Assembly: GCA_030429205.1 (NCBI GenBank)
Contig: JAUICZ010000004.1
Span: forward strand, 186,001 to 250,000
DNA: 64,000 nt
Source: Bacteroidia bacterium
Lineage (GTDB): Bacteria; Bacteroidota; Bacteroidia; Chitinophagales; Chitinophagaceae
Reading direction: 5' to 3'
The notes beneath the pieces were generated by a model. It saw only the letters and a program-made list of their open reading frames with translations, made no database searches and was not told where the DNA came from. Numbering within the stretch: the first letter of the stretch is position 1; every line of letters begins with the position of its first letter. This document shows, one piece after another, positions 18,336-27,384 of this stretch. The position numbers were made by a program, and so were the translations under genes.

Positions 18336-19034
18336 CTACAACATCAAATCAAGAAAATAGAAGCCGGAATCTCCGGCTTCATTTTTATATGTACGTTCTA
18401 CAACCTCACCCATTTTAACCGGGATGCTATTACTAAAAAAGGGTGCGTTGTATACAAATGTGTGAAACTCTCCATTCTCACCACAAGGGTCAACATTATC
18501 CGGCAAATCGTCTAGCAGGTCTCTGTTTAACTTTCTGCCCAAAAACTCTTTACCTAGCAGCTCTGCATTTGTACAAACTATTATCGCTTCTATTCCCACA
18601 TCTTCTACCAGCTTTACCAAACGGGTTGTATTCATTTCCCATAATGGAAAGATGCCCTTCATCCCTACTTGTTCCAGTTGCTTTTCCCTGTACTCTTTTA
18701 AGTCTTCAAGAAAAATATCACCAAAGGCAGCAGTGTGTATACCTGATGCTTTAAGCTCATTTAAGTTCTCCTTCATCACACTACTATACACATCATGATC
18801 AGGCGAAGGAGGTAACTTTATTTTCTTCAACGGAATACCCATACGCTCTGCCTGAGCATCCAGCAACTCTTCTCGTACACCATGCATCACCACCCTATCT
18901 TGTTCTGCATTTACTGTTGTGAGTAATTGCACTACATTATAATGCTTGCTATCATGTAAAAAACGATATGCCATGGCAGCATCTTTGCCAGAGCTCCAAT
19001 TCAATACTACCTTTTCCTTGTTAAGTTCCGTCAT
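18336..19034 (-). CDS. Dph6-related ATP pyrophosphatase (adenine nucleotide alpha hydrolase)
   Basis: 232 aa from the preferred ATG at 19034 (MTELNKEKVVLNWSSGKDA). The N-terminal PP-loop SSGKD binds ATP; the following conserved pieces (QLLTTVN, MHGVREELLDAQAERMGIPL, FGDIFLEDLKEYRE) match the Dph6-like family, whose eukaryotic member makes diphthamide. Bacteria lack diphthamide, so the bacterial substrate is unknown. An upstream start at 19070 would overlap the divergent SDR gene. Only 38 bp separate the two divergent ATGs, so their promoters must overlap each other's coding region or leader. Confidence 0.8.
   Translation of the reverse strand: MTELNKEKVVLNWSSGKDAAMAYRFLHDSKHYNVVQLLTTVNAEQDRVVMHGVREELLDAQAERMGIPLKKIKLPPSPDHDVYSSVMKENLNELKASGIHTAAFGDIFLEDLKEYREKQLEQVGMKGIFPLWEMNTTRLVKLVEDVGIEAIIVCTNAELLGKEFLGRKLNRDLLDDLPDNVDPCGENGEFHTFVYNAPFFSNSIPVKMGEVVERTYKNEAGDSGFYFLDLML
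18360..18386 (+). terminator. Terminator for the plus-strand gene, inside the convergent Dph6-like CDS
   Basis: A perfect 9-bp stem GAAGCCGGA (18360-18368), loop ATC, TCCGGCTTC (18372-18380), then ATTTTTAT. On the minus strand the same bases code for residues about 8-15 codons before the stop of the Dph6-like protein. Confidence 0.7.
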
Positions 19035-19072
19035 TGTGCTATTTTCATGCAGTAACACAAAATAAAACATTT

Positions 19073-19777
19073 ATGCCCAACGCGGTTATAACAGGAGCAA
19101 CACAGGGAATAGGAAAAGCTATAGCAGAAAAACTATTGAGTGAAGGTGTGTCTATTGCCATATGCGCCAGAACACAAAAAGACCTAGATGCATTACAAAA
19201 AGAATGGGAGAACTACTACCCAGACGAGAATATATACACCTGCAAAGCAGATCTTTCTAAGAAAAAAGATGTGCATGCATTTGCCAAATATGTATTGAAG
19301 CATATGGGTAGCATTGATATTATTGTCAACAATGCCGGTTTATTCATCCCCTCTACCCTACAGGCAGAACCTGATGGCAGGTTGGAGGAGTTAATGAACA
19401 TCAACCTGTACAGTGCATATTATTTAACCAAAGACCTGCTGCCGACAATGAAAGAAAAGCAAAATGGTCATATCTTCAATATATGCTCTGTTGCCAGCCA
19501 CAAAGCTTACCCCAACGGAGGCTCTTATGGTATAACTAAATATGCACTATTAGGCTTTTCTGACAACCTGAGGGAAGAACTTAAAGATGAGGGTATTAGA
19601 ATTACAGCAATATCACCCGGAGCTACATACAGCAGAAGTTGGGCGGGCACAGGTGTAGACCCAGACAGAATAATGGACCCTAACGATGTGTCTGATATGC
19701 TTTGGGCAGCATATACACTATCTTCAAAAGCAAATGTTGAAAGCATACTGCTACGCCCTACACTTGGCGATTTATAA
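19073..19777 (+). CDS. SDR-family NAD(P)-dependent oxidoreductase
   Basis: Classical short-chain dehydrogenase of 234 aa. The Rossmann motif TGATQGIG is at residues 6-13, NNAG follows at ~85, and the catalytic Ser plus YxxxK (SVASHKAY...YGITKYAL) at ~140-160. The preferred ATG at 19073 starts MPNAVITGATQG, right at the first beta strand as usual; an upstream start at 19034 would overlap the divergent gene. The substrate cannot be told from sequence; the arrangement resembles 3-ketoacyl-ACP reductase-like or sepiapterin-reductase-like members. Confidence 0.85.
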   Translation: MPNAVITGATQGIGKAIAEKLLSEGVSIAICARTQKDLDALQKEWENYYPDENIYTCKADLSKKKDVHAFAKYVLKHMGSIDIIVNNAGLFIPSTLQAEPDGRLEELMNINLYSAYYLTKDLLPTMKEKQNGHIFNICSVASHKAYPNGGSYGITKYALLGFSDNLREELKDEGIRITAISPGATYSRSWAGTGVDPDRIMDPNDVSDMLWAAYTLSSKANVESILLRPTLGDL

Positions 19778-19831
19778 TATTTTTAACAGTGCTTTAACCC
19801 TACTGCAACATACACGGGTACGTGTAAATTT

Positions 19832-19839
19832 TAATTTTG
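19832..19839 (+). promoter_or_regulatory. -7 box of the batD-batE operon
   Basis: TAATTTTG, exact consensus, 7 nt before the GTG at 19847. Confidence 0.5.
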
Positions 19840-19846
19840 TGGTATT

Positions 19847-21841
19847 GTGAATTTTATGCGTGAGATGTCATATATCAAACATTTCTTTTTGAGTTTGGTG
19901 ATACTCTTTTGTGCCATGAATGCTCATGCGCAAGAAGTTGTTTTTTCTGCAGGTGCCAGTGCTCCTAAAATAGGGATACAGGACAAGGTGCAAATTCAAT
20001 ATGTATTGAAGAACGTACAAAGCGTAGAAAGTTTAAACCCGCCAGCAGAGCTTACTAACAATTTTGAGATAACCGGTGGTCCTTATCCAAGACAAAGTTC
20101 TCAAGTGTCTATCGTAAACGGTCAAATGTCACAATCTCAGAGCTTGACCATGACCTATGTTATCAAACCAAAGAAGAAAGGTAAGCTTGTTATTCCACCG
20201 GGTATTGCTGTTGTTGGCAATGGAGATACCTACAAATCGAACAGCATTACAATAGAAGTGGTTGATGGTAGTTTAGCCGCACAGTACAGGCAACAAAGGC
20301 AAGCACAAGACCCTTTTGCCAATGATCCGTTTGAGCAGTTGATGAGGCAGCGCCAAAGACAAATGCAAGCCATGCAGCAGCAGCGCCGTCAACAATACCA
20401 GCAGCAGCAACAACAGCTGGAAAACACCGAGGTTAATCTGGATAAAGACCTGTTTATAAAAGTTGTTATAGATAAAAGTAAAGTATACGTAGGTGAGCAG
20501 ATAACAGCATCGTACAAGTTGTATGCTCGTTTACCTATGAATGTAAGGTTATCTAAACTACCAACGCTCAATGGATTCTGGACACAGGACTTTGAAATAC
20601 CCGGTGGCAGAAACAAACCTGTAGAAGAGATCATAGACGGGCAACGTTACCAGGTTTTTACACTTAAAAAATCAGCACTATTTCCTCAACAAACGGGCAC
20701 TCTGGAGTTAGATCCCGCCGAAGCAGAAGGGATGGCGCGCATTATGTCTAAAACCAAACAAAGAGACCCTTTCTTTGACGACCCGTTCTTCAACAGTTTC
20801 TTTATGGGCGACCCCATGATAGACGAGTTCTTTAGCCGAAGCGCATACAGAGACGTGAAGGTGAACTTAAAGAGCAAACCTGTAAAAATAGAGGTGATGC
20901 CTTTACCCGAAGAAGGGAAGCCGGAGCATTATGGCGGCGCAGTAGGAAACTTTGATGTTACAGCAGAGGTAGACAAAGTAGAACTTACAACCGATGATGT
21001 TGTGAATCTGAAGTTAACTGTGAACGGTAGTGGTAACTTAAAGCTTATAGAAGCGCCTACCTTGGATTTGCCAAACGGGCTAACATCTTATGACCCTGCT
21101 ATTATAGATACTATTACAGGCAGAAGCACCACCATAAAAGGGGAAAAGATCATTACGTATGCCATAACACCACAAAGACCGGGTGAGTATGAAATACCTG
21201 CTATACCGTTTACATACTTTAATACCCAAACTCAACAGTACGTTACAAAAACAACCAAACCTTTTAAGCTCACCGTTGCACCGGGCAAATCATATGCAGA
21301 TATGCCTAAGCACGTAAACATCACAGACATTCACTCTATACAAACTGCACCACTGGGTAAAGTAAGCTCGGCAACAAAGCCTTTAATGCACACTGTTGGC
21401 TACTGGTCTGCATATGCATTACCGTTGTTTGCTTTTTTAGGTATTCTTGTCTGGAAAAGAAGAGAAGACGAGCTGGCTAAAAACACGGTACTATTGCGTA
21501 ATAGACGTGCCAGCAAAGTAGCCCTGAAACGTTTGGCTACCGCGAAAAAGCTATTGCAACAGAATCAACGCACACCATTTTACGAAGAAATTTCAAAGGC
21601 AATTTGGCTATATTTAAGTGACAAACTTAGTATCCCGCTTTCTTCTTTATCGAAGGAAAACGTATGGGATGCACTACAAGGTCGAAATATTAGTAAGGAT
21701 ATGCAGCAGGAGGTAGAAAGCGTAATGAATGAATGCGAAGCGGCACTATACTCCGGTGCAGGTAGCTCACAAGAGATGAACGAGACTTACACCACTGCTG
21801 TTGATGTAATTAGTAAATTGGAAGGAGCATTTAAAGGATGA
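19847..21841 (+). CDS. batD: BatD-family protein
   Basis: Part of the Bacteroidota Bat (aerotolerance-linked) system; BatD proteins are membrane-anchored periplasmic proteins. The ~660-aa product has a signal peptide (SYIKHFFLSLVILFCAMNAHAQ), beta-sandwich domains starting EVVFSAGASAPKIGIQDKVQIQY, a Gln-rich segment at ~145-190, a Phe/Asp-rich segment (DPFFDDPFFNSFF), and one C-terminal transmembrane helix (~535-552) followed by a cytoplasmic tail. Possible starts are GTG 19847 and ATG 19856 or 19865; the last gives the cleanest signal peptide. batA, batB and batC are not in the 20 kb upstream here. The 3' end overlaps batE by 4 bp. Confidence 0.88.
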   Translation: MNFMREMSYIKHFFLSLVILFCAMNAHAQEVVFSAGASAPKIGIQDKVQIQYVLKNVQSVESLNPPAELTNNFEITGGPYPRQSSQVSIVNGQMSQSQSLTMTYVIKPKKKGKLVIPPGIAVVGNGDTYKSNSITIEVVDGSLAAQYRQQRQAQDPFANDPFEQLMRQRQRQMQAMQQQRRQQYQQQQQQLENTEVNLDKDLFIKVVIDKSKVYVGEQITASYKLYARLPMNVRLSKLPTLNGFWTQDFEIPGGRNKPVEEIIDGQRYQVFTLKKSALFPQQTGTLELDPAEAEGMARIMSKTKQRDPFFDDPFFNSFFMGDPMIDEFFSRSAYRDVKVNLKSKPVKIEVMPLPEEGKPEHYGGAVGNFDVTAEVDKVELTTDDVVNLKLTVNGSGNLKLIEAPTLDLPNGLTSYDPAIIDTITGRSTTIKGEKIITYAITPQRPGEYEIPAIPFTYFNTQTQQYVTKTTKPFKLTVAPGKSYADMPKHVNITDIHSIQTAPLGKVSSATKPLMHTVGYWSAYALPLFAFLGILVWKRREDELAKNTVLLRNRRASKVALKRLATAKKLLQQNQRTPFYEEISKAIWLYLSDKLSIPLSSLSKENVWDALQGRNISKDMQQEVESVMNECEAALYSGAGSSQEMNETYTTAVDVISKLEGAFKG

Positions 21842-22575
21842 GCAAGCAGCTATCACTTTTAATAACTTTATTAACTATTTGTACTTACGCTGTTGCAGGC
21901 AACCAAAGCTTGTGGGAGCAAGGGAATCTGTATTATCAACAAGGTAAATACGACAGTGCTATATATAGCTACGAACAGATAGAAGGTAGAAATACAAACG
22001 TTTATTACAACCTGGGTAATGCCTATTACAAGCTAAATAATATTGGTGGTGCTATACTCAACTATGAGCGTGCCCTAAAAGCAGACCCCAAAAACAATCA
22101 GGCATACGAAAACCTGTACCTAACACAAACACGCATTAATAATAGAATACAACCTGTACCCAGAATATTTTTCATTCGTTGGTGGAACAGTCTTACTCAA
22201 AGCAACTTGGCAAATACATATGCAATACTCAGTGTTATTCTGTTCATTGTACTAATGGTCTACTACAGTTCTAAAAGGCTGGGACTATTTGATATCAACC
22301 TGCCTAATCAACTATTTGTAGCTATTGCTGCCATGTGCCTTATTTTTATTGTTTTAGGAGCTACTGCTGCTAACAAGCAAGTAGCAACAGATATTGCTAT
22401 TGTGATGGAGAACAATGCCTCATTGATGAAACAGCCTGAATACGGCAACTCGTCCAGCCTGATACCGGAGGGCACCAAAGTGAATATACTCAAAAGCAAA
22501 TCTGACTGGTATGAAGTAAAGCTGCCAGATGGTCGTATCGGATGGATGTTAAAAGAGGATATCACAAAAATCTAA
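21838..22575 (+). CDS. batE: BatE-like TPR/SH3 membrane protein
   Basis: 245 aa: signal peptide (MSKQLSLLITLLTICTYAVAG), about two TPR repeats (SLWEQGNLYYQQGKYDSAI; NVYYNLGNAYYKLNNIGGA), two transmembrane helices (~125-145 and ~155-178), and a C-terminal bacterial SH3 domain (VNILKSKSDWYEVKLPDGR, GWM). This plan matches BatE, the TPR partner of BatD. The start ATGA overlaps the batD stop, so translation is coupled. Confidence 0.85.
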   Translation: MSKQLSLLITLLTICTYAVAGNQSLWEQGNLYYQQGKYDSAIYSYEQIEGRNTNVYYNLGNAYYKLNNIGGAILNYERALKADPKNNQAYENLYLTQTRINNRIQPVPRIFFIRWWNSLTQSNLANTYAILSVILFIVLMVYYSSKRLGLFDINLPNQLFVAIAAMCLIFIVLGATAANKQVATDIAIVMENNASLMKQPEYGNSSSLIPEGTKVNILKSKSDWYEVKLPDGRIGWMLKEDITKI

Positions 22576-22608
22576 TAACAGAGTCGATCTTTTTTTGTTG
22601 GTTTGCGT

Positions 22609-23244
22609 ATGGCTTACAGGGTAAAAACCCCAAGTATTTTAAGCAAAGTGCTGTACAGAAACCTGGTATGGAAAATACCTGTAGGTGATACTCCTGCTGT
22701 ATATCTAACCTTCGACGATGGTCCACACCCTACTGCTACGCCATTTGTTCTGGATCAATTAAAAGAGTATAATGCAAAAGCCACATTCTTCTGCATTGGT
22801 AAAAATGTTGTGGAACATCAGGATATATATCAACGTATTTTAAAAGAGGGGCACCGTGTGGGTAACCATACTCAAAATCATGTAAATGGCTGGCACACTA
22901 AGAAAAACAAATATATTACTGATGTAAATGAGGCCGAAAAGCACATCAACAGTAATCTGTTTCGCCCGCCGTATGGCAGAATTACCAGAGGACAAATAAG
23001 TGCACTCACACAAAGAGACAAGCCGTACAAAATCATCATGTGGGATGTGTTGAGTGGAGATTTTGATACAACCATCAACGGACAAAAATGTTTAGATAAT
23101 GTTTTGTCTGCAGTAGAACCCGGTAGTATCATTGTTTTTCATGATAGCCAAAAAGCTTGGGACAGGATGAGCTATGCATTACCTAAAGTACTGGCATTTT
23201 GTACAGAACAAAAATGGCAACTAAAAGCATTAACAACAACATGA
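22609..23244 (+). CDS. Polysaccharide deacetylase (NodB homology, carbohydrate esterase 4)
   Basis: 211 aa from the ATG at 22609. The CE4 motifs are complete: TFDDGPHP (34-41, catalytic base Asp36 and metal Asp37), HTQNH (87-91, metal His pair), RPPYGR, WDVLSGDFD and IIVFHDS. There is no signal peptide, so it acts either in the cytoplasm or through a non-classical route; substrates of the family are chitin-like or peptidoglycan N-acetyl groups. The gene overlaps the next one by 4 bp (ATGA). Confidence 0.9.
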   Translation: MAYRVKTPSILSKVLYRNLVWKIPVGDTPAVYLTFDDGPHPTATPFVLDQLKEYNAKATFFCIGKNVVEHQDIYQRILKEGHRVGNHTQNHVNGWHTKKNKYITDVNEAEKHINSNLFRPPYGRITRGQISALTQRDKPYKIIMWDVLSGDFDTTINGQKCLDNVLSAVEPGSIIVFHDSQKAWDRMSYALPKVLAFCTEQKWQLKALTTT

Positions 23245-24005
23245 ACTTTATAGATACACATACACACCTATACGACGAGCAATTTAGTGAAGATAGAACG
23301 GAAGCTATTAGAAATGCTGTTGACGCAGGTGTTACAAAAATGTATTTGCCTAACTGCAACAGCGAAACGATTGACGGCATGCTACAACTTGCACAACAGT
23401 TTCCTGATAATTGCTTACCAATGATGGGGCTTCACCCCTGCTATGTAAAAGAGGACTATAAAGCAGAGTTGAAGATTGTGGAAGAGCAGCTTACCAGCAA
23501 GAAATATTGTGCTGTGGGTGAGATCGGGCTAGACTATTACTGGGACACCTCTTATAAAGAACAACAAATCGAGGCATTCGAGTTACAGATAGACTGGGCT
23601 CTGCAATACGACCTGCCAATAATCATACATACCCGCAACTCATTACAAGACGGTATAGATATCGTCAAGAAAAAACAGAACGGGAAACTCAAAGGAATTT
23701 TTCATTGTTTTGGAGGTAGCCAACAAGAAGCAGAACAAATAATAGACCTTGGATTTTATTTGGGTATCGGTGGCGTAGTCACTTTTAAAAACAGCAAACT
23801 TCCTGAAACATTAAAAAACATCGACCTAAAACACATTGTTTTAGAAACTGATGCCCCCTACCTTGCCCCCACCCCATATAGAGGCAAACGCAACGAAAGT
23901 AGCTATATACCCTTAGTTGCAGAAAAGCTGGTAGACATTAAACAAGTAGAACTATCTGAAATTGCACGTATTACTACAGAGAATGCGCAGAAGGTCTTCG
24001 GCTAA
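23241..24005 (+). CDS. TatD-family metal-dependent hydrolase (nuclease)
   Basis: 254 aa from the ATG at 23241, which overlaps the stop of the deacetylase gene. The metal ligands are all present: THTH (residues 6-9), GEIGLDYYWD, HTRN, HCFGG and ETDAPYLAP. TatD-type enzymes are 3'-5' exonucleases or DNases in DNA repair. An upstream TTG at 23199 would add 14 residues not found in the family. Confidence 0.93.
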   Translation: MNFIDTHTHLYDEQFSEDRTEAIRNAVDAGVTKMYLPNCNSETIDGMLQLAQQFPDNCLPMMGLHPCYVKEDYKAELKIVEEQLTSKKYCAVGEIGLDYYWDTSYKEQQIEAFELQIDWALQYDLPIIIHTRNSLQDGIDIVKKKQNGKLKGIFHCFGGSQQEAEQIIDLGFYLGIGGVVTFKNSKLPETLKNIDLKHIVLETDAPYLAPTPYRGKRNESSYIPLVAEKLVDIKQVELSEIARITTENAQKVFG

Positions 24006-24019
24006 TAAAACTATTTAGT

Positions 24020-24027
24020 TAGATTTG
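24020..24027 (+). promoter_or_regulatory. -7 box of tRNA-Ser
   Basis: TAGATTTG is an exact consensus, 13 nt before the tRNA 5' end. Confidence 0.5.
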
Positions 24028-24040
24028 CAGCCCCAATAAC

Positions 24041-24127
24041 GGAGAGGTGCTCGAGTGGCTGAAGAGGCACGCCTGGAAAGCGTGTATACCAGCAATGGTA
24101 TCGAGGGTTCGAATCCCTCTCTCTCCG
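24041..24127 (+). tRNA. tRNA-Ser(GGA)
   Basis: 87-nt class II tRNA. Acceptor GGAGAGG pairs with TCTCTCC, discriminator G. Anticodon stem CACGC/GCGTG with loop CTGGAAA gives anticodon GGA. A long variable arm (TATACCAGCAATGGTATC) and T-arm GAGGG-TTCGAAT-CCCTC complete the fold. CCA is not encoded. Confidence 0.95.
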
Positions 24128-24246
24128 CTTTATTTTCTACAGTTGTTTACACAAAAACTCCCTGAGTATATCTTTTGAATTCTAAATCCCCCACAGTTAA
24201 TTCAATTTAATATATTGGTAAGCGTAAGGATATAACAACTACTATT

Positions 24247-25926
24247 TTGCGTCTATTATTTGCGATCACACTAATACTTATTCTATCGTTAGTACACAAT
24301 GAGGTACTGGCACAATACGATTTTCTGCTTCATAAAAAATTTGCAGAACGCACTAGCCTTTTAGATTCGACCATAAAAAGCGAGCAAGAAATAATTGGCA
24401 AAGATCAGCTCGGCAAAAACATTCAGTTACTTTACCAAAAAGCTAAAACAGAAAAAGATAAGGGGCTGGAGCTTGAATTGGCTATTAATGCTCACCGATT
24501 TCTTGACAAAGATTTTAAAAGCGAGGATCAGAGAATCAACTTTCTGCAAGACATTCAGGAAAACCTTAATAAGAAGAAACATCCGGAATATGAGACATTA
24601 TTGAAATACCAAATCGGGCGTATTTATTTTAAACGAAAAAAAGAGTACCTACCTGCTTTTCGCTATTACATCAATGTTCATGAGGATTTAAAAAGATATT
24701 CATACCACGATTTCCCTGAAAAAAAAGCAATGCTGATATATATGGCTAACGCTTACATGAACCTAGGTGACTGTAAAAACGCCATAAAACTTTATCGAGA
24801 GGCCGATATTATTCCTGTTAATAATAGATATTCCCAAAGATTAATGTACACCCCTATAAACGGTATTGGTTTATGTTATAGAAATTCCGGCATGTACGAT
24901 TCTGCGATATCTTATTTTAATAACGTAAGGAAAATGGCTATAGTCAACCATGATCCCGAATGGGAGGGTATTGCTTGTGGCAATATGGGTTCAGCATTTT
25001 ACTATATAGGACAGTACGACACAGCTTTGTACCTCATACAAAGAGAGCTTAAGCTGAATATGCATGAAGGGAACAAAAAGTACGAGACTTATACACTTAA
25101 TGCGATAGTGGCTGTCGCTAATATTCATGTTCTGCAAGACAGCCTTATAAAGGCAAAACAAGAGATAAATGAAATCACACAAAACAAAGATAGTTATAAC
25201 GATCAGCTAAAATTCGGAAGCATATATTACCCTCTACTGTCTAAGTACTATTATAAAATTGGAGATTATAAGAGTGCGTATGTATACCGTGATTCTGCAG
25301 CCTATTATACAGCCACACTTACACATCGTGATAATATACTTGAACTGGAAAAAGCAAAATTCAGATCAGAAATTGAACATTATGATGTAGAGCTAACGCA
25401 ACTGGCTTCTATGAAAAAGTTGACAGAACAAGAACGAGATGGCCTACTGATCGGTATTATTCTGTTGTTTATAATAATCATATTAATACTTAATCGATAC
25501 AGGTTAAAAAACAAAATCAATCAAAACGAACTAAATAATTACACAAAACGTCTTCAGGAAAAAAGTGCTTTAATAGAAAAGCTGGAACAAAATTTATCTG
25601 CTGCAAGACGCGAAGATCAAAACAACGATCTGTTACAACAGTTATATACATCCACGATACTTACTGATGAAGAATGGGAAAATTTCAGGAAAATATTTGA
25701 GCAGGTGCATAAAGGTTTTATACATAAGTTGAGAGAACGAATTCAAGGCCTTACTCCTGCCGACATGCGATTTTTGGTATTGACAAAGCTCAAAATGTCA
25801 AATAAAGAAATGGCAGCCATACTGGGAATTCAACCTGATAGTATTCGTACATACAAATATCGCTTACGTAAGAAACTTGATTTGGGAGAAGATGATTCTA
25901 TTCAAGAATATATTGCTAAGCTTTAG
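24247..25926 (+). CDS. TPR-containing membrane regulator with C-terminal HTH
   Basis: 559 aa. An N-terminal signal or anchor (LLFAITLILILSLVHNEVLAQ) is followed by TPR-like repeats over ~110-340 (AYMNLGDCKNAIKLYREA; ACGNMGSAFYYIGQYDTAL), a transmembrane helix at ~395-412, a coiled coil, and a LuxR-like helix-turn-helix at the end (LTKLKMSNKEMAAILGI-PDSIRTYKYRLRKKL). This is a one-component transmembrane regulator type common in Bacteroidota. The start is TTG; no ATG occurs early in the frame, so a rare start codon is required. Targets are unknown. Confidence 0.75.
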   Translation: MRLLFAITLILILSLVHNEVLAQYDFLLHKKFAERTSLLDSTIKSEQEIIGKDQLGKNIQLLYQKAKTEKDKGLELELAINAHRFLDKDFKSEDQRINFLQDIQENLNKKKHPEYETLLKYQIGRIYFKRKKEYLPAFRYYINVHEDLKRYSYHDFPEKKAMLIYMANAYMNLGDCKNAIKLYREADIIPVNNRYSQRLMYTPINGIGLCYRNSGMYDSAISYFNNVRKMAIVNHDPEWEGIACGNMGSAFYYIGQYDTALYLIQRELKLNMHEGNKKYETYTLNAIVAVANIHVLQDSLIKAKQEINEITQNKDSYNDQLKFGSIYYPLLSKYYYKIGDYKSAYVYRDSAAYYTATLTHRDNILELEKAKFRSEIEHYDVELTQLASMKKLTEQERDGLLIGIILLFIIIILILNRYRLKNKINQNELNNYTKRLQEKSALIEKLEQNLSAARREDQNNDLLQQLYTSTILTDEEWENFRKIFEQVHKGFIHKLRERIQGLTPADMRFLVLTKLKMSNKEMAAILGIQPDSIRTYKYRLRKKLDLGEDDSIQEYIAKL

Positions 25927-25980
25927 GATGCTACAGCATAATATGCCTCTTAAAACAGCGCTTATTTCCTTCAGACAACA

Positions 25981-27384
25981 TCACAACATTGCGGCAGACC
26001 ATAATAAACCGGCATAACTTTTCTGCCACTTAGCTTTAAGTTCTATCAACTTTTGCTGCGCTTGCAACATTTTATTTTCGCGAGCATTTACCAAAAACAA
26101 AGTGCTTTCCCCTATTCTATATCTCGTCATCTCACCACTATACATGCGTTTAAAATTGTTGTACGCATCGGTGTACATTTCTATTTGGTTTTCGAGTATT
26201 GACACCTCGTTATAATAACTACGTATTTTATTTTCAATAGTTACAGTTGTATAGTCTTGCTCCAGATACGTTTCTTGTAGCTTTAGCTTAGCGGCTTTAT
26301 ACGCCCCTCGCCCCTTCCTCAACAAAAGCGGCACACTAAAATCAACACCAAATTTGTAATTATTTTCTAGAAACGGCGTAGTTAATTCACTAGGCAATTC
26401 ATAGCCTTTATTCAGCACATTAGCATTGATATCTAAGGTGGGGAACAAATACTGGCTCTTCAGCTTCTTCTCTACTTTCATCACATCTAGTTTAGCGCTC
26501 ACCATCTGCAACTTAGGGTGATTGGATAAAGCCTGTACTATAATAGGTTCCAAACCATCTATATCACTATAAAACGTTTCAAGGTCTTCTGTATCCGGCA
26601 CTACCCTTTCAGACCAACGCATGATCTCATTATCTTCTACCCACAAAAAGGTAGACAAATGAAAACCTGCATTAAAGAAGTTCATCAATGCTTCGTTCTG
26701 TAACAGCTCATAACTCTGCACCTGCGTCCATGCCTCTACTGTATCTATCGCAGGTCTGTTACCCTGCTCATACTCTATACGCACCATCTTTAGCCTTGCC
26801 CTGCTCGTGTTTACAACATCGTTATATACAGCATATAGCCTATAGCTCTGCACCCAATCCCAGTAGGCAGATACCGATTCGTACAACAAATTATTCACCA
26901 CCAACCTCTGCTCTGCTTCTGTCATCTCTTGCATAGCCTGGGCTTTACGCAAGGTAGCTCTGCGCTCATCAAAAATCAGCCCTTGTAATGCAGACACTTT
27001 TACACCAGCATAAAGAGATTTACCGGGTGTCAACTCATTAAATATCCGTGAACCATATACCTCTTCTGCACCGGCTTTTAACTCTATACCATACCATGTC
27101 GGTATCTTCAGTTCAGGATTAAAGTAACTGTAGTACTGTGTACCATCGAAAGTCTTCTGTTCTGCATTTGCCTTCAGATAGGGATCAAAACCACCTCTAG
27201 CTTCTCTAACACCTGCTTTATACCTATCAACTTTTAGAGAGGCCTGTTTTACCAGTGGGTGATATTGTTTCACAATGCTTAGCACCTCGTCTTTAGACAA
27301 GTGCAATATGGTGCTGTCCTGCGCCAGAGAGCTTGTAGCAGGCAACAAGCATATTAGAATGTATGTAATAATCAACAACCTCAC
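25981..27384 (-). CDS. TolC-family outer-membrane efflux protein
   Basis: 467 aa with a signal peptide (MRLLIITYILICLLPATSSLAQ) and the two long coiled-coil halves of a TolC-type channel (e.g. EIMRWSERV..., NKIRSYYNEVSILENQIEMY). It is the last gene of the operon ABC-HlyD-TolC and overlaps the hlyD stop by one base. Together the three form a complete type I secretion-like exporter across both membranes. Cargo is not encoded next to it. Confidence 0.85.
   Translation of the reverse strand: MRLLIITYILICLLPATSSLAQDSTILHLSKDEVLSIVKQYHPLVKQASLKVDRYKAGVREARGGFDPYLKANAEQKTFDGTQYYSYFNPELKIPTWYGIELKAGAEEVYGSRIFNELTPGKSLYAGVKVSALQGLIFDERRATLRKAQAMQEMTEAEQRLVVNNLLYESVSAYWDWVQSYRLYAVYNDVVNTSRARLKMVRIEYEQGNRPAIDTVEAWTQVQSYELLQNEALMNFFNAGFHLSTFLWVEDNEIMRWSERVVPDTEDLETFYSDIDGLEPIIVQALSNHPKLQMVSAKLDVMKVEKKLKSQYLFPTLDINANVLNKGYELPSELTTPFLENNYKFGVDFSVPLLLRKGRGAYKAAKLKLQETYLEQDYTTVTIENKIRSYYNEVSILENQIEMYTDAYNNFKRMYSGEMTRYRIGESTLFLVNARENKMLQAQQKLIELKAKWQKSYAGLLWSAAML

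Noticed and set aside
24247..24260. A TAnnTTTG box at the start of the TPR regulator
   Set aside because: TACTATTTTG has an extra spacing base and overlaps the TTG start, so it is not a convincing promoter.
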